From the NCBI GenBank assembly GCA_023389035.1, contig JAEWFC010000038.1, positions 496,001 to 560,000 of the forward strand: DNA of 64,000 nt. Direction: 5' to 3'. Numbering within the stretch: the first letter of the stretch is position 1; each line of letters opens with the position of its first letter. The notes under the pieces are model-generated. The model saw only the letters and a list, made by a program, of their open reading frames with translations. It ran no database searches and had not been told where the DNA came from. Below are positions 18,263 to 26,905 of the stretch, piece after piece. The translations under genes and the position numbers were made by a program. Source of the stretch: Acidobacteriota bacterium. Its GTDB lineage: Bacteria > Acidobacteriota > Blastocatellia > Pyrinomonadales > Pyrinomonadaceae.

Positions 18263-18874
18263 CTAATTGACCGCAGTTGATGCCAGCTGTGCAGATCGGA
18301 CCTTCACGTTCGCGTAGATCTCTTGCAGTGATATCTTGCAGTTGACCGCGTCGAGCGAAACGACGTCATCGCGTTCATTGTAGATCCGGTAGATCCACTG
18401 TTTCTGATTCTGGCGTGCGTAATGCTCGACCCGCATCTCATCCTGTTTGATCAGCAAACATTCCTTGATACTGGCCATTTCCAGAAAGCTCTCAAGCTTT
18501 TTCGTCTTATCGGAAGTGTTCGTCTCGCTCGAGAAGATCTCAACGACGACCGTCGGATTAAGCAGCAGGTCCTGATTTTGGTCGGCGAACGAAGGTTCTC
18601 CGTTCACCAGCACCAGATCGGGATAGCAGATGAAATTATTCCGCAGTTTTACCCGCATGTTGCTGATATAGATCTCAGCCTTGTGGCCATGCAGGCGGCT
18701 GCCGATGCCTATGGCCGCATTAGATACAAGCAGGTTGTGTGGCCTGTCAGCTCCGGCCCGGCCTACTACCTTTCCATTGATCAGATCGCTCTTTGTGGGA
18801 CTCTGTCTTTCCGCCATCATATAATCCTCCGCCGTTCCCGCACGAAATTGCGTGTTAGTGGGCCGTTCGCTCAT
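18263..18874 (-). CDS. Uma2 family endonuclease-like protein
   Basis: A 203-residue protein with the Uma2 (DUF820) pattern: GTAEDYMMAERQSPTKSDLINGKVV at the N-terminus, then YPDLVLVNGEP and VVVEIFSSETNTSDKTKKLESFLEM. These carry the Asp and Glu residues of the PD-(D/E)xK nuclease fold, and a Lys follows. Such genes are very common in cyanobacteria and some Acidobacteriota. Their physiological role is not established. The gene stands alone, divergent from lpxD. Confidence 0.85.
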   Translation of the reverse strand: MSERPTNTQFRAGTAEDYMMAERQSPTKSDLINGKVVGRAGADRPHNLLVSNAAIGIGSRLHGHKAEIYISNMRVKLRNNFICYPDLVLVNGEPSFADQNQDLLLNPTVVVEIFSSETNTSDKTKKLESFLEMASIKECLLIKQDEMRVEHYARQNQKQWIYRIYNERDDVVSLDAVNCKISLQEIYANVKVRSAQLASTAVN

Positions 18875-18999
18875 ACTACTCGAAGCTCCTGTAAAGTGTT
18901 TTATTGATTTATCGCTAAACGGTGGGCGTTTTGCTCAGGGAGAGGATGTCTGTGAAAATAGTGTGGCACACGCCGCGTTAGTTTATCAAGGTAATTTAT

Positions 19000-20031
19000 A
19001 TGAAACTTTCCGAACTCGCGGAAAAAACCTCGACCGTGCTTGAATCCGGCATACCCGACACCGAGATCGCAGCGGCTGCGGGTCTCGATATCGCTGTTGC
19101 GGGCTGCGTCACCTTCCTGGCGAATCCGAAATACACGCCGCAAGTTCGAGGTACGCAGGCTTCCGCGATCTTTGTGAATGAGGGCGTAGATGTCGGCCGT
19201 AGTGATATCGCGGTTTTGCGGGCAAAGGACGCTTATCTTGCCTATACACGTGCTTTGCGGCTCTTTCATCCGGATCCGGCGGTCATTCCGGGCAAACATC
19301 CGACGGCTATCATCGATCCGACGGCCGACGTTTCCGCCCTCGCTGAGATCGGTGCGAACGTCGTGATCGGGGCGAACGCCCGGGTCGCTGCCGGCGTGCG
19401 GGTATTCCCCAATGTCACGCTTTACGATGGTTCGGTTGTCGGTGAAAACTCTGTGCTCCATTCCGGAGTTTCGATCCGCGAGAATTGCGAGATCGGCCGC
19501 AACTGCATCATTCACAACAATTCGACGATAGGTTCCGACGGCTTCGGCTATGCGAAGGATGAAGAGAAGCGTTGGCTAAAGATCCCGCAGACCGGCCGCG
19601 TGGTTCTGGAAGACGATGTCGAGATCGGCGCGAACACCGCGATCGACCGGGCATCCGTCGGCGAGACACGAATCAAACGCGGCGCGAAGCTCGACAACCT
19701 CGTCCAGATCGGCCATTCGTGCACGGTCGATGAAGACGCTCTTATTTGTTCACAAACCGGGCTCGCAGGCTCGAGCCACATTGGCAAACGCGTAATACTC
19801 GCCGGCCAGGTCGGCATCGCCGGGCATTTGAAGGTCGGCGACGACGCTGTTATCACCGCCAAATCCGCTACCTCGCACGACGTCGAACCCGGCAAGATCA
19901 TCTCCGGCATTCCCGGCTTCGACAACAGGGATTGGCTGCGTTCCACTGCCGCTTACAGGCGCCTCGGCGAATTCGCCCAACGTCTCAAGAGGCTCGAACG
20001 CCTGCTCGAAAAGTCCGAACCGCCTGGGTAA
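19000..20031 (+). CDS. lpxD: UDP-3-O-acylglucosamine N-acyltransferase
   Basis: A 343-residue left-handed beta-helix acyltransferase. The N-terminal LpxD domain (residues 1-100) is followed by hexapeptide repeats from about 105 to 300. The conserved block HNNSTIGSDGFGYA and the catalytic-histidine region VQIGHSCTVDEDALICSQTG are both present. A short coiled C-terminal helix closes the trimer. It adds the second acyl chain in lipid A synthesis. Here lpxD is isolated, not beside lpxA, fabZ or bamA. Confidence 0.95.
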   Translation: MKLSELAEKTSTVLESGIPDTEIAAAAGLDIAVAGCVTFLANPKYTPQVRGTQASAIFVNEGVDVGRSDIAVLRAKDAYLAYTRALRLFHPDPAVIPGKHPTAIIDPTADVSALAEIGANVVIGANARVAAGVRVFPNVTLYDGSVVGENSVLHSGVSIRENCEIGRNCIIHNNSTIGSDGFGYAKDEEKRWLKIPQTGRVVLEDDVEIGANTAIDRASVGETRIKRGAKLDNLVQIGHSCTVDEDALICSQTGLAGSSHIGKRVILAGQVGIAGHLKVGDDAVITAKSATSHDVEPGKIISGIPGFDNRDWLRSTAAYRRLGEFAQRLKRLERLLEKSEPPG

Positions 20032-20137
20032 GAGGGCGGCCAGTTCGCTGGAAAGCAGGAAATGTTGAACACCGGATTCCCGTGAAACTCCTGAGAATAG
20101 TCCGCGAAGATCCGTGTTAATCTGTTGTTAAAAAGAT

Positions 20138-20584
20138 ATGAGCAAATCAGAATCCGGATACGACATCACGCGTCTTGACGCAGACACGATCGAAACTTTG
20201 GCTAGCGACTTGAACGAAGAAGAGCGCCGCGTGCTTTTGAACCACGGCACGGAGGCTCCGTTTTGCGGGACCTTGCTTGATAACAAACTTGACGGGACCT
20301 ATGCGTGCCGCCTTTGCGGGCTGCCGCTCTTCGCTTCGAAGCACAAGTTCGATTCGGGCACGGGTTGGCCGTCGTTCTACACGCCCTTCGACCGCGAACA
20401 CCTCGAAAACATCGACGACAACAGCTACGGAATGCGCCGCACCGAGATCCGCTGCGCCCGCTGCGGCGGCCACCAAGGCCACGTCTTCCCCGACGGCCCG
20501 CCGCCCACCGGCCAACGCTACTGCCTAAATTCCGCCTCGCTCGAATTCTTCAACGAAGGCGACGACATACCGCAGAAAGGTTAG
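20138..20584 (+). CDS. msrB: Peptide-methionine (R)-S-oxide reductase
   Basis: A 148-residue MsrB. The structural zinc site is formed by Cys57/Cys60 (CRLC) and Cys106/Cys109 (CARC). The substrate loop is TGWPSFY and the catalytic cysteine is Cys129 in RYCLNSASLEF. Cys43 (PFCG) might act as a resolving cysteine. It repairs oxidised methionine using thioredoxin. Cytosolic, as no signal peptide is visible. Confidence 0.96.
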   Translation: MSKSESGYDITRLDADTIETLASDLNEEERRVLLNHGTEAPFCGTLLDNKLDGTYACRLCGLPLFASKHKFDSGTGWPSFYTPFDREHLENIDDNSYGMRRTEIRCARCGGHQGHVFPDGPPPTGQRYCLNSASLEFFNEGDDIPQKG

Positions 20585-20616
20585 TTCCGAAGAAGCGGCA
20601 TATTCGTTTTGAGAGC

Positions 20617-20640
20617 AAGGCCCTTGACGGGCCTCTTTAC
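20617..20640 (+). terminator. Terminator after msrB
   Basis: AGGCCC-TTGAC-GGGCCT followed by CTTT, 33 bases after the msrB stop and overlapping the end of the convergent gene at 20637. A short stem with an imperfect T tract. Confidence 0.55.
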
Positions 20641-21527
20641 TTTCGGTTGCGGACCACGGGAAGGTCCAGCGGATTTTCGCGGACGTCGTCTGCGTACGTC
20701 GCGGGTGGTGGTTTCTTTGTCTCGGCTCCTGCGGCGTTGAGAATGAATTCGTTGAAAATGCGTTGTTTTAGCGGAGCAAAACGATCGGGCGGATCGATAT
20801 AATCCGGGTCTTTCTCGTGGGTCTTGACGTCGTACTTTTTGTGTTCGTCAAGCCCGCGGACTGACGTCTCGGCGAAGTTGTACGAACCCTGATGCTCCAT
20901 GTTCGTGATAACCCGATCGATGACGATCTCTACCTTGTTTACCGATCCGATCCGCGAAACGCGATGCTGTTTATCATACAGACCCTGTGATCCAAGTTCG
21001 CGGGTTACGCGAATAACCGGGTTCGTGATGATCGTTTCCTTTGATCCGCCAGTGCCGTCCGGACAGATCAGCTTGAAAACAGGAATTCCCGTTTGACGCC
21101 GAAAGATCTGCGTATTGAGCGCATCAGCCCCCGAAAACCATCCGAAGATGCCAGGCTTATCGCCCCAGTGATATATCGACCCTCCGGCACTCATCTGATA
21201 CCAAACTTCGACCTCTTCGTCGAAATATACGTCGTCGGAAAGCGAGAACCGGGTGGCGATACGGCCGGGTGTTATAGGCAGGCGATTCATCTGCCCATAT
21301 GATCTTATCTGCTGCATCCAGTGGCCGGACAAGTTCTTGTCCACCAGCCGCAGGGTTTTGGGTTCGACGTTAAAGTAGTTTCGAAGCTTGTGCAGCCATT
21401 GCGGGACCTTCTTCGGAAATATCGTTGCCCAACCTCCGGCATCCTGAACGGACTTTAGAATGTCCGCGGCATTGTTGAGCACCCAGTTCGTCGAGTCCGG
21501 TATTTCGGAGGCATATAACAATCCCAT
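20637..21527 (-). CDS. Protein of unknown function (296 aa)
   Basis: I do not recognise this protein. It has no signal peptide or membrane helix, is rich in aromatic residues in the middle (VYFDEEVEVWYQMSAGGSIY, WGDKPGIFGWFSG) and ends in a Pro-rich basic tail. It follows the gene at 21551 by 23 bases on the same strand, so the two are probably cotranscribed and may act together. Good codon structure and an intact long frame support it as real. No mobile-element gene is adjacent. Confidence 0.6.
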   Translation of the reverse strand: MGLLYASEIPDSTNWVLNNAADILKSVQDAGGWATIFPKKVPQWLHKLRNYFNVEPKTLRLVDKNLSGHWMQQIRSYGQMNRLPITPGRIATRFSLSDDVYFDEEVEVWYQMSAGGSIYHWGDKPGIFGWFSGADALNTQIFRRQTGIPVFKLICPDGTGGSKETIITNPVIRVTRELGSQGLYDKQHRVSRIGSVNKVEIVIDRVITNMEHQGSYNFAETSVRGLDEHKKYDVKTHEKDPDYIDPPDRFAPLKQRIFNEFILNAAGAETKKPPPATYADDVRENPLDLPVVRNRK

Positions 21528-21550
21528 ATCAATACCTCAGTTAATTTTCA

Positions 21551-22015
21551 CTAACGATCGACGTAATTTCGAAATAGCGACGGATCGTCCAGCGACGGAT
21601 GCTGCTCCGCGGCCCGCTTGTCCATCAATGCGTTCATCGCCACGCCAAACTCCTTGATCTTTTCCCGTGTATGTTGGGGATTCAATATACCGGTGATCGT
21701 AAGATTCGTTTCCATCAGGCTTACCGCCCAAGCATCAAACGTGATCACGTTCTGGGTGAGCATTTGATAGTTGCTGTCATTCGGACTCGCATTCTGCATC
21801 ATCGAACCCGTTATGCAGATATTCTCGATGCGTGCAAGAGCCCCTTCGAGATGCCGAAGCTCGCTTCTCGCCTCCTTCACCTCAGTTAGCAGCGAGCCAT
21901 AAACCCGGCGAAGAGTTGCCGATGCCTCGGGTCCTGATATCTGCCCTGACGCCAACAAGGTTCGTATCCCGCGAAATGCGCCCTCTCGTATCAAAGTTCC
22001 ACGAACGTCTGCCAT
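21551..22015 (-). CDS. Protein of unknown function (154 aa)
   Basis: A mostly helical 154-residue protein without signal or membrane segments. A heptad-like stretch (LLTEVKEARSELRHLEGALARIENI) predicts a coiled coil at about residues 42-68. It is the first gene of a two-gene unit with the protein at 20637. I can assign no family or function. Confidence 0.6.
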   Translation of the reverse strand: MADVRGTLIREGAFRGIRTLLASGQISGPEASATLRRVYGSLLTEVKEARSELRHLEGALARIENICITGSMMQNASPNDSNYQMLTQNVITFDAWAVSLMETNLTITGILNPQHTREKIKEFGVAMNALMDKRAAEQHPSLDDPSLFRNYVDR

Positions 22016-22089
22016 TACTCAGCCCTCCAAGCGATAGATCTGAACCAATATTGTGTGACGGCGATTGTAACTCAAGTTTGCAAACAGAC

Positions 22090-22118
22090 AACAAAAAAAG
22101 CAGGCCCAGCGGCCCGCT
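22090..22118 (-). terminator. Terminator of the amidohydrolase operon
   Basis: Read on the minus strand, AAAAAGCGGGCC-GCTG-GGCCTGCTTTTTTT forms a GC-rich stem with one mismatch and a run of seven T. It lies 27 bases beyond the stop of the last amidohydrolase gene. Confidence 0.85.
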
Positions 22119-22144
22119 TTTTCACCAAGACAATTTTCGGCTTC

Positions 22145-23494
22145 TTATTTCCGGTCCTTAAAGCTCTCGTACAGCTCCGTGTGGCGGCTGGTGAGCGGGA
22201 GCATTCGGCCGTTAATGAACAGGTATTTGATGTTCGTACGAGGGTCTAGCATATCGCCGTCGGTTACCACGACGTTCGCTACCTTGCCTGCTTCAAGCGA
22301 TCCAAGCCGGTCGGCGATGCCGAGGATCTGTGCCGGATAGATGGTCACCGCCTTTAGAGCCTCTTCCCTGCCGAGCCCATAACCGCCTGCGATCGCTGCA
22401 TGATACGGCAGATCGCGAACCTCACCGCCCTGATCGCCGGTCCCGATGGCAAATGCCACACCGGCCTTTTGGAGTTTTGACGGTGCCTCGTACAGAAAAT
22501 CGTACGGGTCGTCTTGGCGCACCGGCAGGGCGTAAATGTTGGTGAATATCACCGCGATGTTCGCCTTTTTCAGATCGTCGGCGGCCTTCCAAGCTTCCTG
22601 GCCGCCGATGATCACGCCGCGGACCTTCATATCCTGCACGAATTTGATGATCCCGCGAATGTCGCGTTCGCGTTCGGCTGTAAAGACCACCGGCTGCTCG
22701 CCGCGGATATACGGCCGCATAGCATCGAGCCTAAGATCAATAGCGGGCCTCCTGATCGACGTATCTTTCGTCGCAGCTTCATAGGCCCTGTTGTAAGCCT
22801 CAGCATCACGGAAGAGTTTTTTCAGGTCTTCCATCGCGGTGTCGCGGCGGCGGACCGCCTCGTTAAAATCTATCTGCTGAAACCCGACGCCCGGCGTGAA
22901 AGACCCGGTCGTCACACGCGGAAAATTGACGACGAGCCCAAAATTGGGCACGACCGCCATCTCGGCTTGGGTCGAGCCGTTCAGATTGATGACCGTGCTC
23001 TGTCCGGCGATCGTTCCGCCGCCCGGAGCCGAATGCACCGTTGTGATGCCATTAACGCGCGTCACATTGATATGTGACGAATGCGGATTCACGGCCGTGA
23101 TCGCCTTTGCGTTCGCGTTCATCGTACCGGTCTCGACCAGGTCCATCGTCGCGTTAGCACCCTGCGGGATCTCCGCGAGGCCCATGTTGGTCGCGGCGTC
23201 GATCATTCCCGGATAGACCGAAAGACCTTTCCCGTCTATGCGTTCCGCGCCTGAAGGGATGCTCACCTCGGCCCCGACCGCTGCGATCTTTCCGTCTCGC
23301 AGCACGATGGTCCCATTCTCGATCACACCGCCGGTCACGGTCACGATGCGGGCATTGGTGATGGCAAATGTGCCGGCACGGCCGGTTCGATTCTGCTGCG
23401 AGCCGTCGCTCTGTGCGACTGAAGTTGTTACGGCGACCGCAAACACGATCGCTAAACTGACGAAGGTTTTTGACATTAGTCTATTGCTTCTCAT
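22145..23494 (-). CDS. Exported amidohydrolase-family protein lacking the HxH motif
   Basis: A 449-residue protein of the imidazolonepropionase-like amidohydrolase family. A signal peptide spans about residues 8-27 (TFVSLAIVFAVAVTTSVAQ). The composite beta-sandwich is built from ITNARIVTVTGG...ENGTIVLRDGKIAAVGA and a C-terminal IYPAQILGIADRLGSLEAGKVANVVVTDGDML. Where active members have DxHxH after the first strand, this one reads YPGMIDAATNMGL, so the metal-binding histidines are missing. It may be a non-catalytic partner of the middle protein at 23491, whose stop overlaps its start (ATGA). Confidence 0.85.
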   Translation of the reverse strand: MRSNRLMSKTFVSLAIVFAVAVTTSVAQSDGSQQNRTGRAGTFAITNARIVTVTGGVIENGTIVLRDGKIAAVGAEVSIPSGAERIDGKGLSVYPGMIDAATNMGLAEIPQGANATMDLVETGTMNANAKAITAVNPHSSHINVTRVNGITTVHSAPGGGTIAGQSTVINLNGSTQAEMAVVPNFGLVVNFPRVTTGSFTPGVGFQQIDFNEAVRRRDTAMEDLKKLFRDAEAYNRAYEAATKDTSIRRPAIDLRLDAMRPYIRGEQPVVFTAERERDIRGIIKFVQDMKVRGVIIGGQEAWKAADDLKKANIAVIFTNIYALPVRQDDPYDFLYEAPSKLQKAGVAFAIGTGDQGGEVRDLPYHAAIAGGYGLGREEALKAVTIYPAQILGIADRLGSLEAGKVANVVVTDGDMLDPRTNIKYLFINGRMLPLTSRHTELYESFKDRK

Positions 23495-24891
23495 CGATGG
23501 TCACCTCCGTCGACGTCTTCAAAATGATCGCGGTCCGCACGGATCCGCTCGGTCGGTATCCTCGGCGGAGCACCGCCCGCTGAAGGAGCTTTGTTAGCAT
23601 CCAGCTTTTCTAGGGCCTGCCGTTCGCGTTCCATCTCGGCACGTTTTGCGATGTCCTGCTGGCGATCGAAATAAACCTCGCCTTCGATCATCGTCATCTC
23701 GGCGATCGAAAATCCGCTGAACGGATGCCCGGACCATATCACCAGATCCGCGTCCTTATTCTGCTCGATCGACCCGGTTCGGTTCGCGATGCCGAGCTGC
23801 TTTGCGGGGTTCAGCGTGACCATCTGCAGTGCGTCCTGTTCAGGCACGCCGCCATATTTCATTACCTTCGCGGCGTCCAGGTTTAGTCGTCGGATACGCT
23901 CATCGGAATCAGAATTGATCGAAACGTTCACGCCGTTCTTCCAGAGAATATAGGCGTTGTACGGGATAGCGTCATAAGCCTCGAGTTTATAGCTCCAGCT
24001 GTCGATAAAGATCGAAACGCCTGCACCGTGCTTTGCGATCTCGGGTGCGATCTTGTACGCCTCAAGCCCGTGCTGGAGCGTGCCGACCCGGAAGCCAAAT
24101 TCCTCAGCCAGCCGCAGCAGATTTAGGTGTTCGTCCGAGCGGTAGCCATGAGCATGAACGAGACGTTTGCCTTCGAGTATCTCGACCAGCGGTTCGAGCT
24201 CCATATCGCGCCGCGGTATCGTACGCGTCTTTTTTGCGTTGTAATCGGCCCACGCCTGACGGTAATCGCGAGCACGTTCGAACGCATCACGCATAACCTC
24301 AAGCGTACCCATTCGCGTTCGCGGATATCGCGGCGTCTGGCCCGGCTGGAACGTCTGGCTCGATCGCTTTGGGTTTTCGCCCATCGCGAACTTTATGCCT
24401 TCAGGAGCTCCGGCGACCAGATAGTCTTCGATCGGCCGTCCGTATTTGAATTTGACCGTCACGCTCTGTCCGCCGATCGCGTTCGCCGACCCGTGCAGCA
24501 GAAGGGCACCGGTCACGCCGCCTGCGAGCGCACGGTAAATGGCAATATCGGTCGGGTCCAGAACGTCGCGGATACGCGTCATCGAGGTAACCGAAAGGCT
24601 TCCCTCATTGATCGCTGACATCATCGCGTGCGAGTGCGCATCGATAATTCCGGGCGTCACATATTTGCCCGTCGCGTCGATCACCCTGGCGTTCCCGGCC
24701 TGGATATTCTTGCCGATCCGCGAGATCTTTCCGCCGCGTATGAGAATGTCTGTATTCTCAAGCGTGCCGCGGGCGGCGGTCATAACGGTCGCGTTTCTTA
24801 TCAGCACGTCGCCCGAAGACTGTGCACTGACACCCGGCGAGCCGAATGCGAGCATCGCGATGATTGAAAAGCCGAAAAATATTCTTTTCAT
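23491..24891 (-). CDS. Exported metal-dependent amidohydrolase
   Basis: A 466-residue periplasmic or secreted protein (signal peptide about residues 1-23, FFGFSIIAMLAFGSPGVSA). The metal site appears complete: DAHSHA, LVHAHG, LQHG and NSDSD are all present. The frame of the beta-sandwich is the usual one for this family (IRNATVMTAARGTLENTDILIRGGKI, NRTGSIEQNKDADLVIWSGHPF). Relatives hydrolyse cyclic amides or act as carboxypeptidase/prolidase-like enzymes, and the substrate here is unknown. It is the middle gene of three, 18 bases after the first and overlapping the third by 4 bases. Confidence 0.9.
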   Translation of the reverse strand: MKRIFFGFSIIAMLAFGSPGVSAQSSGDVLIRNATVMTAARGTLENTDILIRGGKISRIGKNIQAGNARVIDATGKYVTPGIIDAHSHAMMSAINEGSLSVTSMTRIRDVLDPTDIAIYRALAGGVTGALLLHGSANAIGGQSVTVKFKYGRPIEDYLVAGAPEGIKFAMGENPKRSSQTFQPGQTPRYPRTRMGTLEVMRDAFERARDYRQAWADYNAKKTRTIPRRDMELEPLVEILEGKRLVHAHGYRSDEHLNLLRLAEEFGFRVGTLQHGLEAYKIAPEIAKHGAGVSIFIDSWSYKLEAYDAIPYNAYILWKNGVNVSINSDSDERIRRLNLDAAKVMKYGGVPEQDALQMVTLNPAKQLGIANRTGSIEQNKDADLVIWSGHPFSGFSIAEMTMIEGEVYFDRQQDIAKRAEMERERQALEKLDANKAPSAGGAPPRIPTERIRADRDHFEDVDGGDHR

Positions 24892-24909
24892 ACGTAATTA
24901 ATAGGAGCT

Positions 24910-26541
24910 CTATGGAACTTTCGTCCCCGAAAATGGAACCGCACCCTGCGGCGAATCAATGCTGCCTGAGATCTGATTTCCGGTCACCGTTCCGGCCACA
25001 GAAATATCTATCGACGCACCGCCGAAGACGACCGAGCCGCTGAAGGAAAAGCCTGTCGGCGTCGCCCGCCCGTCGCGTATCTCGGTAGTGCCGAGCTGCG
25101 TGACCATCGTGCCGGTCAGCACACCGCCCTGCTGCTGCAGATTCAACGTGCCTGTCAGCGCCTGCTCAGGAACAGCGATCGTAATATTGTATGTACCGGC
25201 GACGTTTGCGGGCGTGCCGGCCGGACGTGAGCCGGATCCCGCGGCCCTCGCGGCAGGCTGCTTGATCTCAAACATTTTGCCGTCAACGAACACATGGGTC
25301 ACCGTTCGGTCCTTTTTCAATGCATCGCCGCGGACGACCGTCAGATTGGCGATCTTGCCGTTCTCGATCGAACCGATCCGGTCCGCCACGCCGAAAATCT
25401 CAGCCGTCCCTAGTGTCATCGCCCGAACCGCGGCTTCCGGCGAAAGCCCGGCAGCGACCGCACTTTCAATGTTTGCGGGAAGGTCGGCAAAGCTCGTCAT
25501 CGCTCCCGTCTGAAAGCCAAATTTAATACCCGCAGCTGCCAGCATCGAGGCATTCTTCGGAACATCGGCCCTAAGACGCAGGGTGTCGAGATTCTCCGGA
25601 TCGGCCTCGGGCGAAGACGCGGTCGTGCGTTTCGGATGGTTAAGCGAAAGCAGCACCGAAGCGTTCGAGGCCTTTACCCGGTCGATGACCTTGTGGATCT
25701 CGGTACCCCCCGCGATGATCGTTTTGAGATTAAATTCTTTTGCCAGGTCGAGCGAGCGGACGATCTCGTTCTGCGTGCTCGCGTTGAATACGACAGGCAC
25801 TTTGCCTTCGATAACCGGGATCAGCACCTCAAGCGAACGGTCGGCAGCAGGCCGCGGCATTCCCTTCGGGTTCGATTCGTATTCGCGAAGCAGCTGTTGA
25901 TGCCGGCGTGCGTCGTGAAACATCTGACGCACCGCCGAGATCGTTCCCAATAGCGAGCCCGGATATGTTCCGGGAATCGTGTTGTACGAAATATGAAGAG
26001 CGACCGGCGACCGGACGATCATCCGCGGCACGCTGTCGCCCGCAAGGCTGATCAACGCCGAATGGCCATTGAATACGCCCGTGCGGTTGACGGTCAATGC
26101 AGTCGTGAAACCCGCGTTTCTCGCACTTTCAAACTGTGCTTCGCCTGCACGGATATCATCCGCCGCATTCTCTTCAGGCCGCAGTCCCGCAGGGTAGGTC
26201 GAATTCGACGCCGCCGCCTGTGATGCCTGCTGGCCCGGGCCTGTGGTCGGCCCTGTCGGCCTCGCGGCCGCAGGAAACCCGAGGTTCGTCAGACCATCAA
26301 TGAATCCGGGATAGACCGTCAGCCCAGAGCCGTCGATCGTCGTCGCATCGGCAGGAATACGCGCGTTCGCACCGACCGATTCGATCAGCCCATCGCGGAT
26401 AATGATCGTCCCGCGATCGATCGCCGCACCCGATACCGTAACGATACGTGCATTCGTGATCGCCGTCGACTGCGCGGCAGCGTCGGCCCCAAAGAGCAAA
26501 CCTATCGCCGCAAAAGCGTACAAAACTGGCTTCAATCTCAT
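24910..26541 (-). CDS. Exported amidohydrolase-family protein lacking HxH, with C-terminal beta domain
   Basis: A 543-residue protein from ATG 26541 (a TTG two codons earlier is possible). It has a signal peptide (about residues 1-23) and the amidohydrolase fold markers ITNARIVTVSGAAIDRGTIIIRDGLIES and FGVADRIGSIENGKIANLTVVRGD. The metal motif is replaced by YPGFIDGLTNLGF, with no HxH. After about residue 430 it carries a linker rich in Ala/Gly/Pro and a ~100-residue beta domain (GTYNITIAVPEQALTGTLNLQQQGG), which resembles domains attached to other exported hydrolases. First gene of the three-gene operon. Confidence 0.85.
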   Translation of the reverse strand: MRLKPVLYAFAAIGLLFGADAAAQSTAITNARIVTVSGAAIDRGTIIIRDGLIESVGANARIPADATTIDGSGLTVYPGFIDGLTNLGFPAAARPTGPTTGPGQQASQAAASNSTYPAGLRPEENAADDIRAGEAQFESARNAGFTTALTVNRTGVFNGHSALISLAGDSVPRMIVRSPVALHISYNTIPGTYPGSLLGTISAVRQMFHDARRHQQLLREYESNPKGMPRPAADRSLEVLIPVIEGKVPVVFNASTQNEIVRSLDLAKEFNLKTIIAGGTEIHKVIDRVKASNASVLLSLNHPKRTTASSPEADPENLDTLRLRADVPKNASMLAAAGIKFGFQTGAMTSFADLPANIESAVAAGLSPEAAVRAMTLGTAEIFGVADRIGSIENGKIANLTVVRGDALKKDRTVTHVFVDGKMFEIKQPAARAAGSGSRPAGTPANVAGTYNITIAVPEQALTGTLNLQQQGGVLTGTMVTQLGTTEIRDGRATPTGFSFSGSVVFGGASIDISVAGTVTGNQISGSIDSPQGAVPFSGTKVP

Positions 26542-26639
26542 AATCAAAAATTGGAAAGGTGAAAACTCTGAACTGCTTCGAGAAACGTTTACGGAGAGAA
26601 TAAATGAAAAGTTTCACACAAGCAAAAGGAATGAACGAG

Positions 26640-26860
26640 ATGGGTCAAATATCCGTTCACCAGGCGCCGAAGCCGTGTTTCCGACGAAGTCGGCACATAG
26701 CCACGCCGTTTACGGCGTGGGCAGGGCGTGAAACGTGGCTAGCCCGCTTTAGCGGGCTTACTCTGCGCGGCTTCAGCCAATAATGAAAGGACGTTAAAAC
26801 GCCCTTTGAACAACTACCGATCCGCACCACGCCCTAAAGGACGTGGCTAATCGCCGCGAT
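26640..26860. repeat. Cluster of REP-like palindromes
   Basis: The 364-base gap between the amidohydrolase operon and ada contains at least four short palindromes in a row: CCGAC-GAA-GTCGG, CCACGCCGTTTACGGCGTGG, TAGCCCGCTTTAGCGGGCTT and CCACGCCCTAAAGGACGTGG. They differ in sequence but share the GGCTA/TAGCC flank and the A/T centre found around the transposase gene at 31718. No gene is visible in the gap. They may be REP elements mobilised in trans by an IS200/RAYT-type transposase. Confidence 0.75.
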
Positions 26861-26905
26861 ACGAGGAAAGACGGCCGCCGCCTGCGAACCGGCGCCGCTC
26901 CGCCT

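Noticed and set aside
18964..18980. TGGCACACGCCGCG upstream of lpxD as a sigma-54 promoter
   Set aside because: The -24 half is good, but there is no TTGC at the required spacing.
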